Positions 7,955 through 16,530 of a stretch of 42,615 bases of DNA are shown here, in pieces. Location: positions 1 through 42,615 of the forward strand of contig NZ_LGDE01000433.1 of assembly GCF_001279725.1 (NCBI RefSeq), written 5' to 3'. Below the pieces are notes generated by a model. It had not been told where the DNA came from and did no database searches. It saw only the letters and a program-made list of their open reading frames with translations. The translations under genes and the position numbers were made by a program. Position 1 is the stretch's first letter. Each line of letters starts with the position of its first letter. The stretch is from Streptomyces sp. WM4235 (GTDB taxonomy: Bacteria > Actinomycetota > Actinomycetes > Streptomycetales > Streptomycetaceae).

Positions 7955-7970
7955 TTCCCCCGGCGGGGAA
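7955..7970. terminator. Hairpin between convergent genes
   Basis: TTCCCC at 7955-7960 and GGGGAA at 7965-7970 pair around CGGC. It lies between the stop codons of the methyltransferase and the protease, so it could serve both. Confidence 0.4.
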
Positions 7971-8003
7971 CCGTGAGCGGTGTGGCGGGAGACCCCGGAG
8001 GCG

Positions 8004-8783
8004 CTATCCGACGGGGAGGCCGAGCCCGGCGGCGACCGCGCTGACCCGGGTGAACACGGAGACCGGGTACTGGTCGTCGCAGTACTTGTTGCCGGTGGAG
8101 ACGATGCCGATCACCTTTCCGCCGGCGACCAGCGGCCCCCCTGAGTCGCCCCGGCAGATGCTGTCGTCGGTACCGGGTGCGGAGGCTCCGCAGACCTTCA
8201 GCGCGCGGGACTCGCCGGGCTCGGTGTAGGGCTCACAGCTCTTCAACGGCGCCACGGTGAGGACGGCGGACTTCAGTCGCGTACCCGGGGTGTCGGCGCC
8301 GGTCCGGCCCCAACCGACCACCTCCGCCTTCCCGCCGAGGGCGTAGAGGGCCGAGTCCTTCGGGCCGGCCACGGCCAACGGCCGGTACGGCATGGGCTCG
8401 GTGAGGGTGATGACCGCGGCGTCGTGGGTGAGGGTGCCCTGGACGTACTTCGGGTGGATCCTGACCGAGCCGACGTGCCGAACGGTGCCCTTGGCGCTGC
8501 CCGTGTCGGTGCGCCCGCCGATGACGAGGAGGTCGCGCGGAGCCGGCTGGTCGGCGAGGCAGTGCGCGGCGGTCAGCACCTTCCTCGGGGCCACGAGCGT
8601 GCCCCCGCAGAACTGTGCGCCCTCCGACGTCGCGATGATCATGGCGTACGGGTGCTGTGCCGCGGTGGTGTTCCGCCCGCCGTGGATGGCGGCGGCCGGT
8701 GCGGCGCCGGCGGCGAGGCCGGCCACGGCGAGGGCAGAAGCGGTGAGTACCGCGAACGCGGTACGCCTGTGGAACGTGATCAT
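8004..8783 (-). CDS. Secreted trypsin-like serine protease (S1 family)
   Basis: An extracellular endopeptidase of 259 residues. A Sec signal peptide (FHRRTAFAVLTASALAVAGLAAG, cleavage near APAAA) leads to IHGGRNTT at residue 33, equivalent to the IVGG start of mature trypsins but with no clear propeptide. The triad is intact: His74 in LTAAHC, Asp121 in THDAAVITL and Ser214 in CRGDSGGPLV. Asp208 in TDDSICRGDSGGP sits near the base of the S1 pocket, as in enzymes that cut after Lys or Arg; specificity is inferred. Cysteines 59/75, 183/199 and 210/235 are placed for disulfides. GGGGGGAT precedes the ATG. It is divergent from the lipoprotein gene at 8954. Confidence 0.93.
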   Translation of the reverse strand: MITFHRRTAFAVLTASALAVAGLAAGAAPAAAIHGGRNTTAAQHPYAMIIATSEGAQFCGGTLVAPRKVLTAAHCLADQPAPRDLLVIGGRTDTGSAKGTVRHVGSVRIHPKYVQGTLTHDAAVITLTEPMPYRPLAVAGPKDSALYALGGKAEVVGWGRTGADTPGTRLKSAVLTVAPLKSCEPYTEPGESRALKVCGASAPGTDDSICRGDSGGPLVAGGKVIGIVSTGNKYCDDQYPVSVFTRVSAVAAGLGLPVG

Positions 8784-8904
8784 GTGATCCCCCCGGAGTC
8801 ACGGCGCGGCGCCCGGTGGCGGCGCGTCCTTGCCGTGAACCACGACGCGGAGCCGCGCGCTGCGGTTCCCTGCGGGGCCGGCGGACCGGACCGCCGCGCG
8901 AATG

Positions 8905-8910
8905 TAGGCT
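8905..8910 (+). promoter_or_regulatory. -10-like TAGGCT for the lipoprotein gene
   Basis: TAGGCT at 8905-8910 predicts a transcript start near 8917 and a leader of about 37 nt before the ATG at 8954, which includes the purine-rich ribosome-binding region 8944-8953. Confidence 0.4.
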
Positions 8911-8953
8911 CCTCGTAAAGATGAACGACGGATGGTCGGCAATAGGGGTGGGG

Positions 8954-9766
8954 ATGAAGGCAGGCAAGGCTGCCGCGGGTGTCACCGCGGCGCTGTTCGT
9001 GACGGTGGGTGCGGTGGGCTGTACGGCGAGCCCGGTCGCCAAGCAGGCCGCGGACTCGGCGGAGGTCCTGGTCGCGGCGCTGTCGCAGGCTTCCGACGAG
9101 GCGTCGAAGGCCGGTTCGGCGAACATAGACATGACCGTGACGTCGCCGGACACGGGCGGCAAGCCGGTGTCCATGAAGGGTGTCTACTCCTGGGGCAACG
9201 GCCTCGCGATGGAGACCGAGATGCCGGCCAAGGACCTCCAGATGGAGGAGTTGGTCACGGACGGCACCATCACGATGCGCCTCGTGGACGGGGCGTACTA
9301 CTACGGCGTCGACCCGGCGGAGACGGGCCCGCTCAAGGGCAAGACCTGGTTGAAGCTCGAAGCGTCCGCCGTTCTGGGCGAGGCGGGCGCGGCCGGCATG
9401 AGCCGGGGGGAGGCCGACCCGACCGCCGGCCTGAAGTCGCTCAAGTTCGCCCGGGGCGTCACGAAGGTCGGAACGGAGGACGTCAACGGCAAGAAGGCGG
9501 TCCACTACCACGCCTCGGTTCCGGCGGACAAGCTCGGCGACGCGGCGGCCGTGTACAACGCGCTGGGCACGGGCGGTGAACTCGTGGCGGACGTCTGGGT
9601 CGACGACAAGGGCATGCCCGCCCGGATGAAGCAGACCTTCGGGACGACCACCGTCAGCATGGACTTCCTGTCCTTCGGTGTCGCGCGGGCGATCACCGCC
9701 CCGGCGGCCGGCGACACGGCGGACATGACCGAGATGGTCAAGAAGGGTTCGGGCGGCCCGGCCTGA
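8954..9766 (+). CDS. Putative lipoprotein
   Basis: A 270-residue exported protein. MKAGKAAAGVTAALFVTVGAV is a signal peptide ending in AVGC, with Cys23 as the probable lipidated residue; the lipobox is imperfect because position -3 is Ala rather than Leu. The mature part alternates strands (NIDMTVTSPDTG, GVYSWGNGLAMETEM, TITMRLVDGAYYYG, VTKVGTEDVNGKKAVHYHA, ADVWVDDKGMPARMKQTF). This pattern resembles LprG/LppX-type lipoproteins that form a half-barrel lipid-binding cradle; that assignment is inferred. The ATG at 8954 follows AGGGGTGGGG and begins the signal peptide; 8921 is an alternative start. A strong terminator follows directly. Confidence 0.8.
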   Translation: MKAGKAAAGVTAALFVTVGAVGCTASPVAKQAADSAEVLVAALSQASDEASKAGSANIDMTVTSPDTGGKPVSMKGVYSWGNGLAMETEMPAKDLQMEELVTDGTITMRLVDGAYYYGVDPAETGPLKGKTWLKLEASAVLGEAGAAGMSRGEADPTAGLKSLKFARGVTKVGTEDVNGKKAVHYHASVPADKLGDAAAVYNALGTGGELVADVWVDDKGMPARMKQTFGTTTVSMDFLSFGVARAITAPAAGDTADMTEMVKKGSGGPA

Positions 9767-9771
9767 CGGCC

Positions 9772-9805
9772 GAGGCCACTGACCCCTGTGAGGGTCAGTG
9801 GCCTC
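9772..9805 (+). terminator. Perfect 14-bp stem terminator after lipoprotein gene
   Basis: GAGGCCACTGACCC at 9772-9785 and GGGTCAGTGGCCTC at 9792-9805 pair perfectly around CTGTGA, 6 nt after the stop codon. It can also serve the convergent DUF1206 gene. Confidence 0.85.
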
Positions 9806-9863
9806 GATCGCACCGGTCGCCCGGCCCGTGTCGTCGCCCCCGGGCGAGCCCGGGGCCTCGCGC

Positions 9864-10700
9864 TCAGACCTTGCGCCACCGTGCCATGGCCCACGAGAAG
9901 ACGCCGAACAGCACCAGCCCGATGGCCACGGCGATGAGCAGCCAGGGGCCGGCCGGGGTCTGGGTGAAGGTCTTCAGGGTGTCGTCCATGCCCTTCGCCT
10001 GGCTCGGGTCGTAGCGCCACGCGGCGTACAGGACGAATCCGCCCGCCGCCGCGAAGACCGCGCCGCGGGCAACGCCGCCGGTGACCCCGAGGACGTCCAC
10101 GGCCTTGCGCCAGTGCTCGGCGACGCCGACCATGTCCAGGTGCTTGCGGAAGGTGCGGCGGGCCGCGCGTACCGCGATGATCACGCCCGCGACGGCGATC
10201 CCGAGCCCGACGGCGCCCACCAGCCACCGTCCGGCGGGGAGTTCCATCGCGGACGCCGTCAGGTCACGCGACTGTTCGTCGCCGCCGGACCCGCCCCCTC
10301 CGGAGCCCGTCGCGAAGGACAGCACCGAGAAGGCGGCCGTGGCGTAGAAGACGGCGCGTCCCGCCGCCGTGAGGCGCTTCGTGACCTTGTCGCCCTTCGG
10401 GCCGGCCGCGCCGAAGGCCGCCTCGGACAGGCGCCACAGCACCATCCCGATCAGGCCGATGCCGACGGCCCAGACGAGGACGCTCCCGAACGGCTTGCCG
10501 GCCAGTTCCTGGAGCGCTCCCTGTCGGTCCGCCTCGCCGCCACCCTTGCCGAAGCCGACACGGACGGCGATCAGTCCTATGAGGATGTACAGCGCGCCGC
10601 GCGCCGCCAATCCGCACCGGGCCGTGACGGACCGGGCCGTGCCGCCGCGCGAGGCGGAACGGACGCCCTCGCCCACCACGCCCGCTCTGGCGGTACTCAC
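9864..10700 (-). CDS. DUF1206 domain-containing membrane protein
   Basis: A 278-residue integral membrane protein built from three copies of the two-helix DUF1206 unit. Each begins with a small-residue helix: CGLAARGALYILIGLIAVR, then AAGRAVFYATAAFSVLSFA, then GGVARGAVFAAAGGFVLYAAW. Each pairs with a following helix (WAVGIGLIGMVLWRL, LVGAVGLGIAVAGVIIAV, LLIAVAIGLVLFGVFSWAM), giving six membrane spans. The GTG start overlaps the stop of the SRPBCC gene in a GTGA, so the two are translationally coupled. The family has no established function. Confidence 0.9.
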   Translation of the reverse strand: MSTARAGVVGEGVRSASRGGTARSVTARCGLAARGALYILIGLIAVRVGFGKGGGEADRQGALQELAGKPFGSVLVWAVGIGLIGMVLWRLSEAAFGAAGPKGDKVTKRLTAAGRAVFYATAAFSVLSFATGSGGGGSGGDEQSRDLTASAMELPAGRWLVGAVGLGIAVAGVIIAVRAARRTFRKHLDMVGVAEHWRKAVDVLGVTGGVARGAVFAAAGGFVLYAAWRYDPSQAKGMDDTLKTFTQTPAGPWLLIAVAIGLVLFGVFSWAMARWRKV

Positions 10701-11146
10701 ACCTCACCGCGCCAGGCGCCGGTCTCGGCACCGCGAGACTCGATGAACACCTTGAACCGCTTCAGGTCACCGCTCACCCGGCGCTTGACGAGGCCGAGCT
10801 TGTCGGCGGCGCTCTCGGCGAGCCCGTCGGGAATCCAGTTCATGTGCAGGGACACCTGGGTGGTGGTCGCGTCGACCGCCTCGAAGGTGACCAGTCCGGC
10901 CTGGCGGGTATCGCCGTCCACGGTCGTCCAGGCCACGCGGCGGTCCGGAACCTGTTCCGTGATGCGTGCGTCGAACTCGCGCTCCACGCCGTTGACCTTC
11001 GTGACCCAGTGGGTGAGGGTGTCGCCGCGCTGCTCCACCCGGTCGACGCCCTCCACGAAGGCGGGGAAGCTCTCGAACTGTGTCCACTGGTTGTAGGCCG
11101 TCCGAACAGGGACGTTGACCTCCACGTACTCCTCGACGTGCGCCAT
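10697..11146 (-). CDS. SRPBCC family protein
   Basis: A 149-residue START/Bet v1-like helix-grip protein of the polyketide cyclase/dehydrase type. It begins HVEEYVEVNVPVRTAYNQW, the usual opening strand and first helix. EFDARITEQVPDRRVAW, GLVTFEAVD and TQVSLHMNWIP form the sheet, and a C-terminal helix starts at KLGLVKRRVSGDLKRF. Such proteins bind hydrophobic ligands; several Streptomyces homologues are thought to be stress related, but no catalytic role can be assigned. The ATG at 11146 was chosen because GGAAGGGG lies 6 nt before it; an upstream in-frame codon at 11161 lacks this. It is the first gene of a two-gene operon with the DUF1206 gene. Confidence 0.86.
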   Translation of the reverse strand: MAHVEEYVEVNVPVRTAYNQWTQFESFPAFVEGVDRVEQRGDTLTHWVTKVNGVEREFDARITEQVPDRRVAWTTVDGDTRQAGLVTFEAVDATTTQVSLHMNWIPDGLAESAADKLGLVKRRVSGDLKRFKVFIESRGAETGAWRGEV

Positions 11147-11449
11147 GAGTACCCCTTCCATACAGGTCGGTGCCGGAGCGCCCGATCATCCGGGCGTCGG
11201 TGCGCCGGGTCGGCCGCTCCGAACACGCGGTTACCCGAACCCGCTTCCTCCATGCGGCCCCGCCCGGCCCGGCCCGCGCCCTCCCGTCATCCGGCCGTGG
11301 CGGCGCACCGCGGGGCCGTTGTTGGACACCCAGGCGCGTTCGCCGGCCCCCGATGTCGACGATGATCGATCGGCGAGGGCGATGACGGCGGCGCCGCGAC
11401 AGCCGCCGCACCCCACCGCAGTGCCCGTTCGAGCAGAGGAGACACCCCC
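11147..11449. other. 303-bp divergent spacer
   Basis: This lies between the SRPBCC gene (minus) and the GNAT gene (plus). I see only the ribosome-binding sites of the two flanking genes and no strong repeat, RNA gene or reading frame with coding character. Confidence 0.5.
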
Positions 11450-11929
11450 ATGGCAACCGACGCGAACCGCGGTTCGAGCACCGTTCACGTCCGTGCCGCA
11501 CGGCCGGCGGACTTCGAGCGGTGGCGTGTCCTCTACCGCGGCTACGCGGAGTTCTACCGGGTGGAGCAGACCGAGGAGGCCGCCGCGCTGGTGTGGTCGT
11601 GGGTGCACGATCCCGCGCACGAGGTGGAGGCCCTGGTGGCCGAGGACGGCGAGGGCCGGCTCGTCGGCCTCGCGCACTACCGCCCGTACGCGCGTCCCCT
11701 CTCGGCGACGGTCGGTTGCTTCCTCGACGACCTGTTCGTCGCCCCCGAACACCGCGGCGGCGGCGCCGCCGACCTGCTGCTGGCCCGGCTGTCCGAGATC
11801 GCCGCCGAGCGCGGCTGGAGCGTGGTCCGCTGGATCACCGCCGACGACAACCACCGGGCGCGCTCCAAGTACGACCAGGTGGCGACGCGAACCATGTGGG
11901 TCACCTACGACATGCCGCCCGCACGCTGA
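11450..11929 (+). CDS. GNAT family N-acetyltransferase
   Basis: A 159-residue acetyl-CoA-dependent transferase. VHVRAARPADFERWRVLYRGY is the opening strand and helix of the fold. FLDDLFVAPEHRGGG followed by AADLLLARLSEIAAERG is the acetyl-CoA pyrophosphate-binding motif (R-x-x-G-x-G/A type) and its helix. RWITADDNHRARSKYDQVA matches the typical motif B end. A GAGGAGAC ribosome-binding site precedes the ATG. It stands alone, and the acceptor substrate is unknown. Confidence 0.9.
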   Translation: MATDANRGSSTVHVRAARPADFERWRVLYRGYAEFYRVEQTEEAAALVWSWVHDPAHEVEALVAEDGEGRLVGLAHYRPYARPLSATVGCFLDDLFVAPEHRGGGAADLLLARLSEIAAERGWSVVRWITADDNHRARSKYDQVATRTMWVTYDMPPAR

Positions 11930-12125
11930 TCCCGGGTCCCGCGTGCCGGAGGGGCACGACGGGGTTGCCCCGCGGGGGGCCGGGGAAGGCAGTGGGGGGC
12001 GAAACCCGGGAAGATCGCGCCGCGAGCCGGCGCGGGCACCGTACCCCTGGTGGCCGGCGGCTCGGCGGGCGCGACGGATTCGTCCCGATCGACGTCGATC
12101 CGACCGCCATCCCAGGGAGTCTCTC

Positions 12126-13400
12126 GTGAACCGGCCCGCGCCCAGCCCCGTCCCTCAGCCCGCACCTCGCCCCGTCCCCCACCCCGACGCCCCGATCGTC
12201 CTCGATCCCTCCGGATCGGACCGGCACGCCGAACACCGGCTGTTGCGCGCCCGGGGAGCGGCGGCCCGCGTCGACATCCTCGGCGTCACCGCGTGGGCCG
12301 TCACCGAACCCGCCCTCCTCAAGCGGTTACTCACCGGCGCCGACGTGTCCAAGGACGCCCGGGCGCACTGGCCGGGTTTCGACCTGGCCGTGGAGACCTG
12401 GCCCCTCGCGCTCTGGGTGGCGGCGAGCAACATGTTCACCGCCTACGGAGCCGACCACCGGCGGCTTCGGCGGATGGTGGCCCCCGCGTTCAGTGCGCGC
12501 CGCGTGGCCGCGCTCCGGGAGACGGTCGAGGTCATCGTCGCCGGCCTCCTCGACCCGCTCGCGGCGGTCCCGCCCGGCGAGATCACCGACCTGCGGGAAC
12601 GGCTCGCGTACCCGCTGCCCATCGCGGTGATCGGCCACCTCATGGGGGTGCCCGTCGACCAACGCGAGGGGTTCCGTGCGGTCGTCGACGGTGTCTTCGA
12701 CACCACGCTCACCCCGGAGGAGGCCTCGACCAACACGATGCGGGTCTACGAGGTCCTGGACCGGCTGATCGCCACCAGGCGGGCGGCGCCCGGGGACGAC
12801 ATGACCTCCCTGCTGATCTCCGCCCGCGACGAGGAGGGCGACGGCTCGGCGCTGTCCGACGTCGAACTGCGCGACACCCTCCTGCTGATGATCAGCGCCG
12901 GCTACGAGACGACGGTCAACGTCATCGACCAGGCCGTCACCGCCCTCCTCACGCGACCTGACCAGGTGGAGCACCTGCGCGCCGGGCGGGCCGGGTGGGG
13001 CGACGTCGTCGAGGAGACCCTGCGTCACGAACCGGCCGTCAAGCACCTGCCGATGCGTTTCGCCGTCGTCGACATCCCGCTGCCCGACGGGCAGGTCATC
13101 GCCAAGGGCGAACCGATCCTCGCCTCCTACGCCGCCGCCAATCGCCACCCCGACTGGCACGGCACAGACGCCGACACCTTCGACGTCACACGGCTCACCA
13201 AGGACCACCTTGCCTTCGGGCACGGCGTCCACTTCTGCCTGGGCGCGCCGCTGGCCCGGCTGGAGGTGGAGGTCGCCCTGCGGCGGCTCTTCGACCGTTT
13301 CCCCGCCATGGAACTCGCCATCCCCGCAGCCGGGTTGCGGCCCGTCGCCTCCCTGATCAGCAACGGCCACCGGACCCTGCCCGTGCGCCTGCGGAGGTGA
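12126..13400 (+). CDS. Cytochrome P450 with a TTA codon
   Basis: A soluble class I P450 of 424 residues, normal for actinobacterial CYPs. The heme loop FGHGVHFCLG places the thiolate at Cys371. The K-helix ExxR is in EETLRHEP and the I-helix oxygen-activation motif is SAGYETT, with Tyr where AGHETT usually has His. The N-terminal 20 residues are Pro-rich. The GTG start at 12126 has AGGGAG six nt upstream. Codon 68 (12327-12329) is TTA, so full-length translation should require bldA tRNA. There is no ferredoxin or reductase gene next to it, so redox partners come from elsewhere. Substrate unknown; the TTA codon suggests secondary metabolism or development. Confidence 0.94.
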   Translation: MNRPAPSPVPQPAPRPVPHPDAPIVLDPSGSDRHAEHRLLRARGAAARVDILGVTAWAVTEPALLKRLLTGADVSKDARAHWPGFDLAVETWPLALWVAASNMFTAYGADHRRLRRMVAPAFSARRVAALRETVEVIVAGLLDPLAAVPPGEITDLRERLAYPLPIAVIGHLMGVPVDQREGFRAVVDGVFDTTLTPEEASTNTMRVYEVLDRLIATRRAAPGDDMTSLLISARDEEGDGSALSDVELRDTLLLMISAGYETTVNVIDQAVTALLTRPDQVEHLRAGRAGWGDVVEETLRHEPAVKHLPMRFAVVDIPLPDGQVIAKGEPILASYAAANRHPDWHGTDADTFDVTRLTKDHLAFGHGVHFCLGAPLARLEVEVALRRLFDRFPAMELAIPAAGLRPVASLISNGHRTLPVRLRR

Positions 13401-13403
13401 TCC

Positions 13404-13432
13404 GGCCCCCGGAGCGTGCGGGCTCCGGGGCC
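13404..13432. terminator. Bidirectional terminator between P450 and prolyl oligopeptidase
   Basis: CCCCGGAGC at 13407-13415 and GCTCCGGGG at 13422-13430 form a perfect 9-bp stem with a 6-nt loop, extended by two more pairs past one bulged C. It lies between two convergent stop codons. Confidence 0.7.
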
Positions 13433-13444
13433 CGCTCGGTGCGC

Positions 13445-15442
13445 TCACCCCAGGCGGTTCCAGAGGAAGGTGTGGGTGAGCGCCTCGTTCACGGCGGCCT
13501 GGGCGTTGTCGGTGGCGCCCGCGTGCCCGCCGCCGGCCGTCTCGTGGAAGTGGACGACGTGGCCCAGCTCGCGCAGCCGGGCGGCCGCCTTGCGCGCGTG
13601 CCCGGGGTGGACCCGGTCGTCGCTGGTCGCGGTGAGGAGCAGGATCGGCGGGTAGGGCCGGTCCGATCGGAAGGCGTGGTACGGGGAGAGGGCCTCCAGG
13701 TGGGGACGGTCCTCGGCCCGGTCGGGGTCTCCGTACTCGGCGGTCCAGGACGCGCCCGCGAGGAGCCGGTGGAAGCGCAGGAGGTCGAGGATCGGGAAGC
13801 CGATGACGACGGCGCCGAAGAGCTCGGGGTAGCGGACCGTCATGGCGCCCATGAGCAGGCCGCCGTTGCTGCGCCCCTCGATGCCCAACCGGTCGGGGGT
13901 GGTGATCCCGCGGGCGACGAGGTCCCCGGCGACGGCGGCGAAGTCCTCGAACGCCCTCGGCCGCTCGGCCTTGAGCGCGGCCCGGTGCCACCGGGGCCCG
14001 TACTCGCCGCCGCCCCGGATGCCCGCGATGACGTAGGTACCGCCGCGGGCGAGCCAGGCCCGCCCGGTGACGGCGTCGTACCCCGGGGTCAGGGACACCT
14101 CGAACCCGCCGTAGCCGTAGAGCAGGGTCGGCCCGGGACCGGCATCGGGTCCGACGACGAAGTAGGGCACGCGGGTGCCGTCCTCGGACGTCGCGAAGTA
14201 CTGCCGGACCGTCAGCCCGGTGGTGTCGAAGAGGGCGGGCGCCCGTTTGACGACCGTGCTGTCGCCGCCGATGTCGCCGCGGTGGAGGGCGGCGGGCCGC
14301 AGGTGTCCCGCGACGTGGAGGAAGTACTCGTCGCTCTCGTGCGGGTCGGTTCCCGTGATCGAGGCCGCGGCGAGCGGCGGTACGTCGGCGAGCGGTTCCC
14401 GGCGCCAGCCCTCGGGCGTGGGCGTCAGCACCTCCATGCGGGTGGAGACGTCGCTCAGCGTCTGCAGGATCAGGTGGTTGCGGGTCCAGGAGTGGCCGGC
14501 GAGGGCGGTGTGCTCGTCCGGTTCGAACAGCACGGCCGCCTCGCGGTTCCCGGCGAGGAACGCGTCGAAGTCGAAGGCCAGCAGGGAGCCCGCCGGCCGG
14601 CCGAGCCAGGGGGACTTCGGGGCGACCACCAGCCAGGATCGGTGGGCGTACGCGGTCGCGTCGCCCGGTACGTCGATCTCGACCCGTAGGCCGTTCTCGT
14701 CGAGGAGGAACAGGCTTTGGTTCCAGAAGTCCTTCTGCCGGGACAGGAAGTGGCGCTCGAATCCCTCGGTCGGATCGAACCAGCCGGCCGCGGCCAGATC
14801 GTCCTTCGCCACCTCGAAGACGAGGGGGGCCTCCTCCAGGGGCGTGCCGCGGCGCCACCTGCGCACGGTGGCGGGGTAGCCGGACGCGGTGAGCGAGCCC
14901 GGGCCGAGGTCGGCGCCGACGTAGACCTCGTCCACGGTGATCCAGTCGATCCTGGTCTTGCCCTCGGGCACCTCGAACCCGCCGGTGACGAACGCCAGGG
15001 TTTCCAGGTCGAACTCGCGCACCACCACGGCGTCGGTGCCCGCCCGGGAGAGGAGCACGAGCGCGTGCCGGTGGCCGGGGTGGAGCACCTCGGCGCCCGA
15101 CCACGTCCAGTCCTCGCCCTCCTCGGCGGCGAGGGCGTCGACGTCCAGCACCGTTTCCCAGTCCGGGAGGTCCTGGGCGTACTCCTCCGGCGTGGTGCGC
15201 CGCCAGACGCCCCGGACGTGTGCGGCGTCCTGCCAGAAGTTGTACAGGTACCGGCCGCCGCGGCAGACGTAGGGGATCCGCCGCTCGTCGTCCAGGACCT
15301 CGCGCAGCTCGGCCGCCAGGGCCCCGAACTCGGGGCCGCGGGCCAGTAGCTCCGTCGTCTCCGCGGTCCGTTCGGCCGCCCAGGCCAGGGCGCGGGGGCC
15401 GCTCACGTCTTCCAGCCACATGTACGGGTCTTCTTCGTTCAC
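13445..15442 (-). CDS. Prolyl oligopeptidase family serine peptidase
   Basis: A cytoplasmic S9A-type peptidase of 665 residues. The N-terminal DPYMWLEDVSG is the family opening, followed by a beta-propeller region to about residue 400. The C-terminal alpha/beta-hydrolase domain carries LYGYGGFEVSL, GIRGGGEYG, the nucleophile Ser525 in EGRSNGGLL, Asp608/609 in TSDDRVHP and His640 in GGGHAG. The GTG at 15442 keeps the DPYMWLEDV opening and lies 12 nt after CACAAT, so it may be leaderless; an internal ATG at 15421 would remove part of the motif. No signal peptide is seen. It acts on short peptides in the family; its in vivo substrate is unknown. Confidence 0.93.
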   Translation of the reverse strand: MNEEDPYMWLEDVSGPRALAWAAERTAETTELLARGPEFGALAAELREVLDDERRIPYVCRGGRYLYNFWQDAAHVRGVWRRTTPEEYAQDLPDWETVLDVDALAAEEGEDWTWSGAEVLHPGHRHALVLLSRAGTDAVVVREFDLETLAFVTGGFEVPEGKTRIDWITVDEVYVGADLGPGSLTASGYPATVRRWRRGTPLEEAPLVFEVAKDDLAAAGWFDPTEGFERHFLSRQKDFWNQSLFLLDENGLRVEIDVPGDATAYAHRSWLVVAPKSPWLGRPAGSLLAFDFDAFLAGNREAAVLFEPDEHTALAGHSWTRNHLILQTLSDVSTRMEVLTPTPEGWRREPLADVPPLAAASITGTDPHESDEYFLHVAGHLRPAALHRGDIGGDSTVVKRAPALFDTTGLTVRQYFATSEDGTRVPYFVVGPDAGPGPTLLYGYGGFEVSLTPGYDAVTGRAWLARGGTYVIAGIRGGGEYGPRWHRAALKAERPRAFEDFAAVAGDLVARGITTPDRLGIEGRSNGGLLMGAMTVRYPELFGAVVIGFPILDLLRFHRLLAGASWTAEYGDPDRAEDRPHLEALSPYHAFRSDRPYPPILLLTATSDDRVHPGHARKAAARLRELGHVVHFHETAGGGHAGATDNAQAAVNEALTHTFLWNRLG

Positions 15443-15597
15443 CCCCCGATTGTGCCGATGTCCGGCGCCGCCTGTCCGCCGGTCGGCCGGCGCCGTCACC
15501 GCACCGGTGTCCGGCAGACCGCCCCCGCCGGACGGCGACGGGCCTGTCGGGCCGGTGGTGCGGGCACGGCGATGGGGCCGGGCCCGCACCCGGGGAA

Positions 15598-15615
15598 CGC
15601 CGACCGGGGTCGGCG
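15598..15615 (-). terminator. Terminator hairpin after the DUF4360 gene
   Basis: CGCCGACC (15598-15605) and GGTCGGCG (15608-15615) pair perfectly around GG, 7 nt beyond the DUF4360 stop on the minus strand. A second looser stem (15558-15565 with 15582-15589) lies further on. Confidence 0.65.
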
Positions 15616-15622
15616 CTCGGGG

Positions 15623-16273
15623 TCAGCGTCCGGGGCAGGTCTTCCAGGCAAGGTGGTAGACGGTCTGGATGGCACCGTCGGTGGAGTCCATGGCGATGAA
15701 GCTGTTCGTGTTCCTCGGGTCGGAGGTGCCGGCGTTGACGCGCAGCTCGGTGTTGATGTTGAAGTTGCGCTGCGCGCCGCAGGGCGCCCAGACCAACTGG
15801 GCCCAGTCGGTGGTGTCGGTGGCCTGCCAGTTGTTGTCGAGCGGGCCGTTGAAGCGGTGGGTCCCGGTGGCCGTCTCGGGCGAGCCCTGGAAGTAGTACG
15901 AGGCCTTCTGGGTCGCGTTGGCCCCCCTCTCCAGGTGGGCGTAACCGCGGTAGTCGGCGCTCGCGACGGCGTAGGTGAAGCCTTGTGGGACGTGCACGAT
16001 CAGGTTGAGCTGGCAGTTCTTCCGGAAGTCCGTCGGCTGGGAGCCGATGCCGACCTGCGCCAGGTACTGGCTGTAGGTGACGGTGAAGGCCGTGTTGTCC
16101 GCCGACACGGCGACGGCCGCCGTGCCCAGCGGACAACCGGACCCGTTGACGGTCGCGAGCTCGATGACGATCTTGTCGGGCGGCACGGTGATGCCGGCCG
16201 GGGCCTGCGGGGCGAGGAACGTGCCGGCGAGGAACACGGCGGTCGCGCCGCCGGCGAGTAAGGCACCGGGCAT
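15623..16273 (-). CDS. DUF4360 secreted protein with a TTA codon
   Basis: An exported protein of 216 residues with the DUF4360 pattern. A hydrophobic leader (ALLAGGATAVFLAGTFLAPQAPAG) is followed by VNGSGCPLGTAAVAVSADNTAFTVTYSQY, DFRKNCQLNLIVHVPQGFTYAV and SADYRGYAHLERG. Two C-terminal cysteines (APCG and TCPGR) may pair with the earlier ones. Codon 5 (16261-16259) is TTA, so translation should need bldA tRNA, fitting the developmental or late expression of many secreted Streptomyces proteins. GGAG lies 4 nt before the ATG. The family function is unknown. Confidence 0.85.
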   Translation of the reverse strand: MPGALLAGGATAVFLAGTFLAPQAPAGITVPPDKIVIELATVNGSGCPLGTAAVAVSADNTAFTVTYSQYLAQVGIGSQPTDFRKNCQLNLIVHVPQGFTYAVASADYRGYAHLERGANATQKASYYFQGSPETATGTHRFNGPLDNNWQATDTTDWAQLVWAPCGAQRNFNINTELRVNAGTSDPRNTNSFIAMDSTDGAIQTVYHLAWKTCPGR

Positions 16274-16530
16274 GATGCTCCGATCGGTTGTCGGTGGCCT
16301 TGCCTGAGGTGGGGGGTCCGGCCGAGCGCGCGGCCCCGTTCCGTCGACCCGGACAGCGGGAATCGTCGGGTGGGGCCGCGGCGTGTGGAAACCTCGACCG
16401 TCCGGCCGCGTCGCGGAACGAGTACCGGAACGCTCTGGATGCTAGAGACCGCGCTCCCCGCGGAATAAGGCGGTAACCGGCCGAACACACGGCGTCGACA
16501 TCGGCCTACGGGTCACGCGCGACCGGCGGC

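Noticed and set aside
11115..12125. In-frame extension upstream of the first P450
   Set aside because: It overlaps the GNAT gene and is low-complexity Pro/Arg/Ser. The GTG at 12126 has a proper ribosome-binding site.
12327..16490. Very long minus-strand open frame of nearly 1400 codons
   Set aside because: It is a shadow: the peptide is Arg/Pro/Gly-rich without motifs and covers the real peptidase (13445-15442) and DUF4360 genes and the antisense of the P450.
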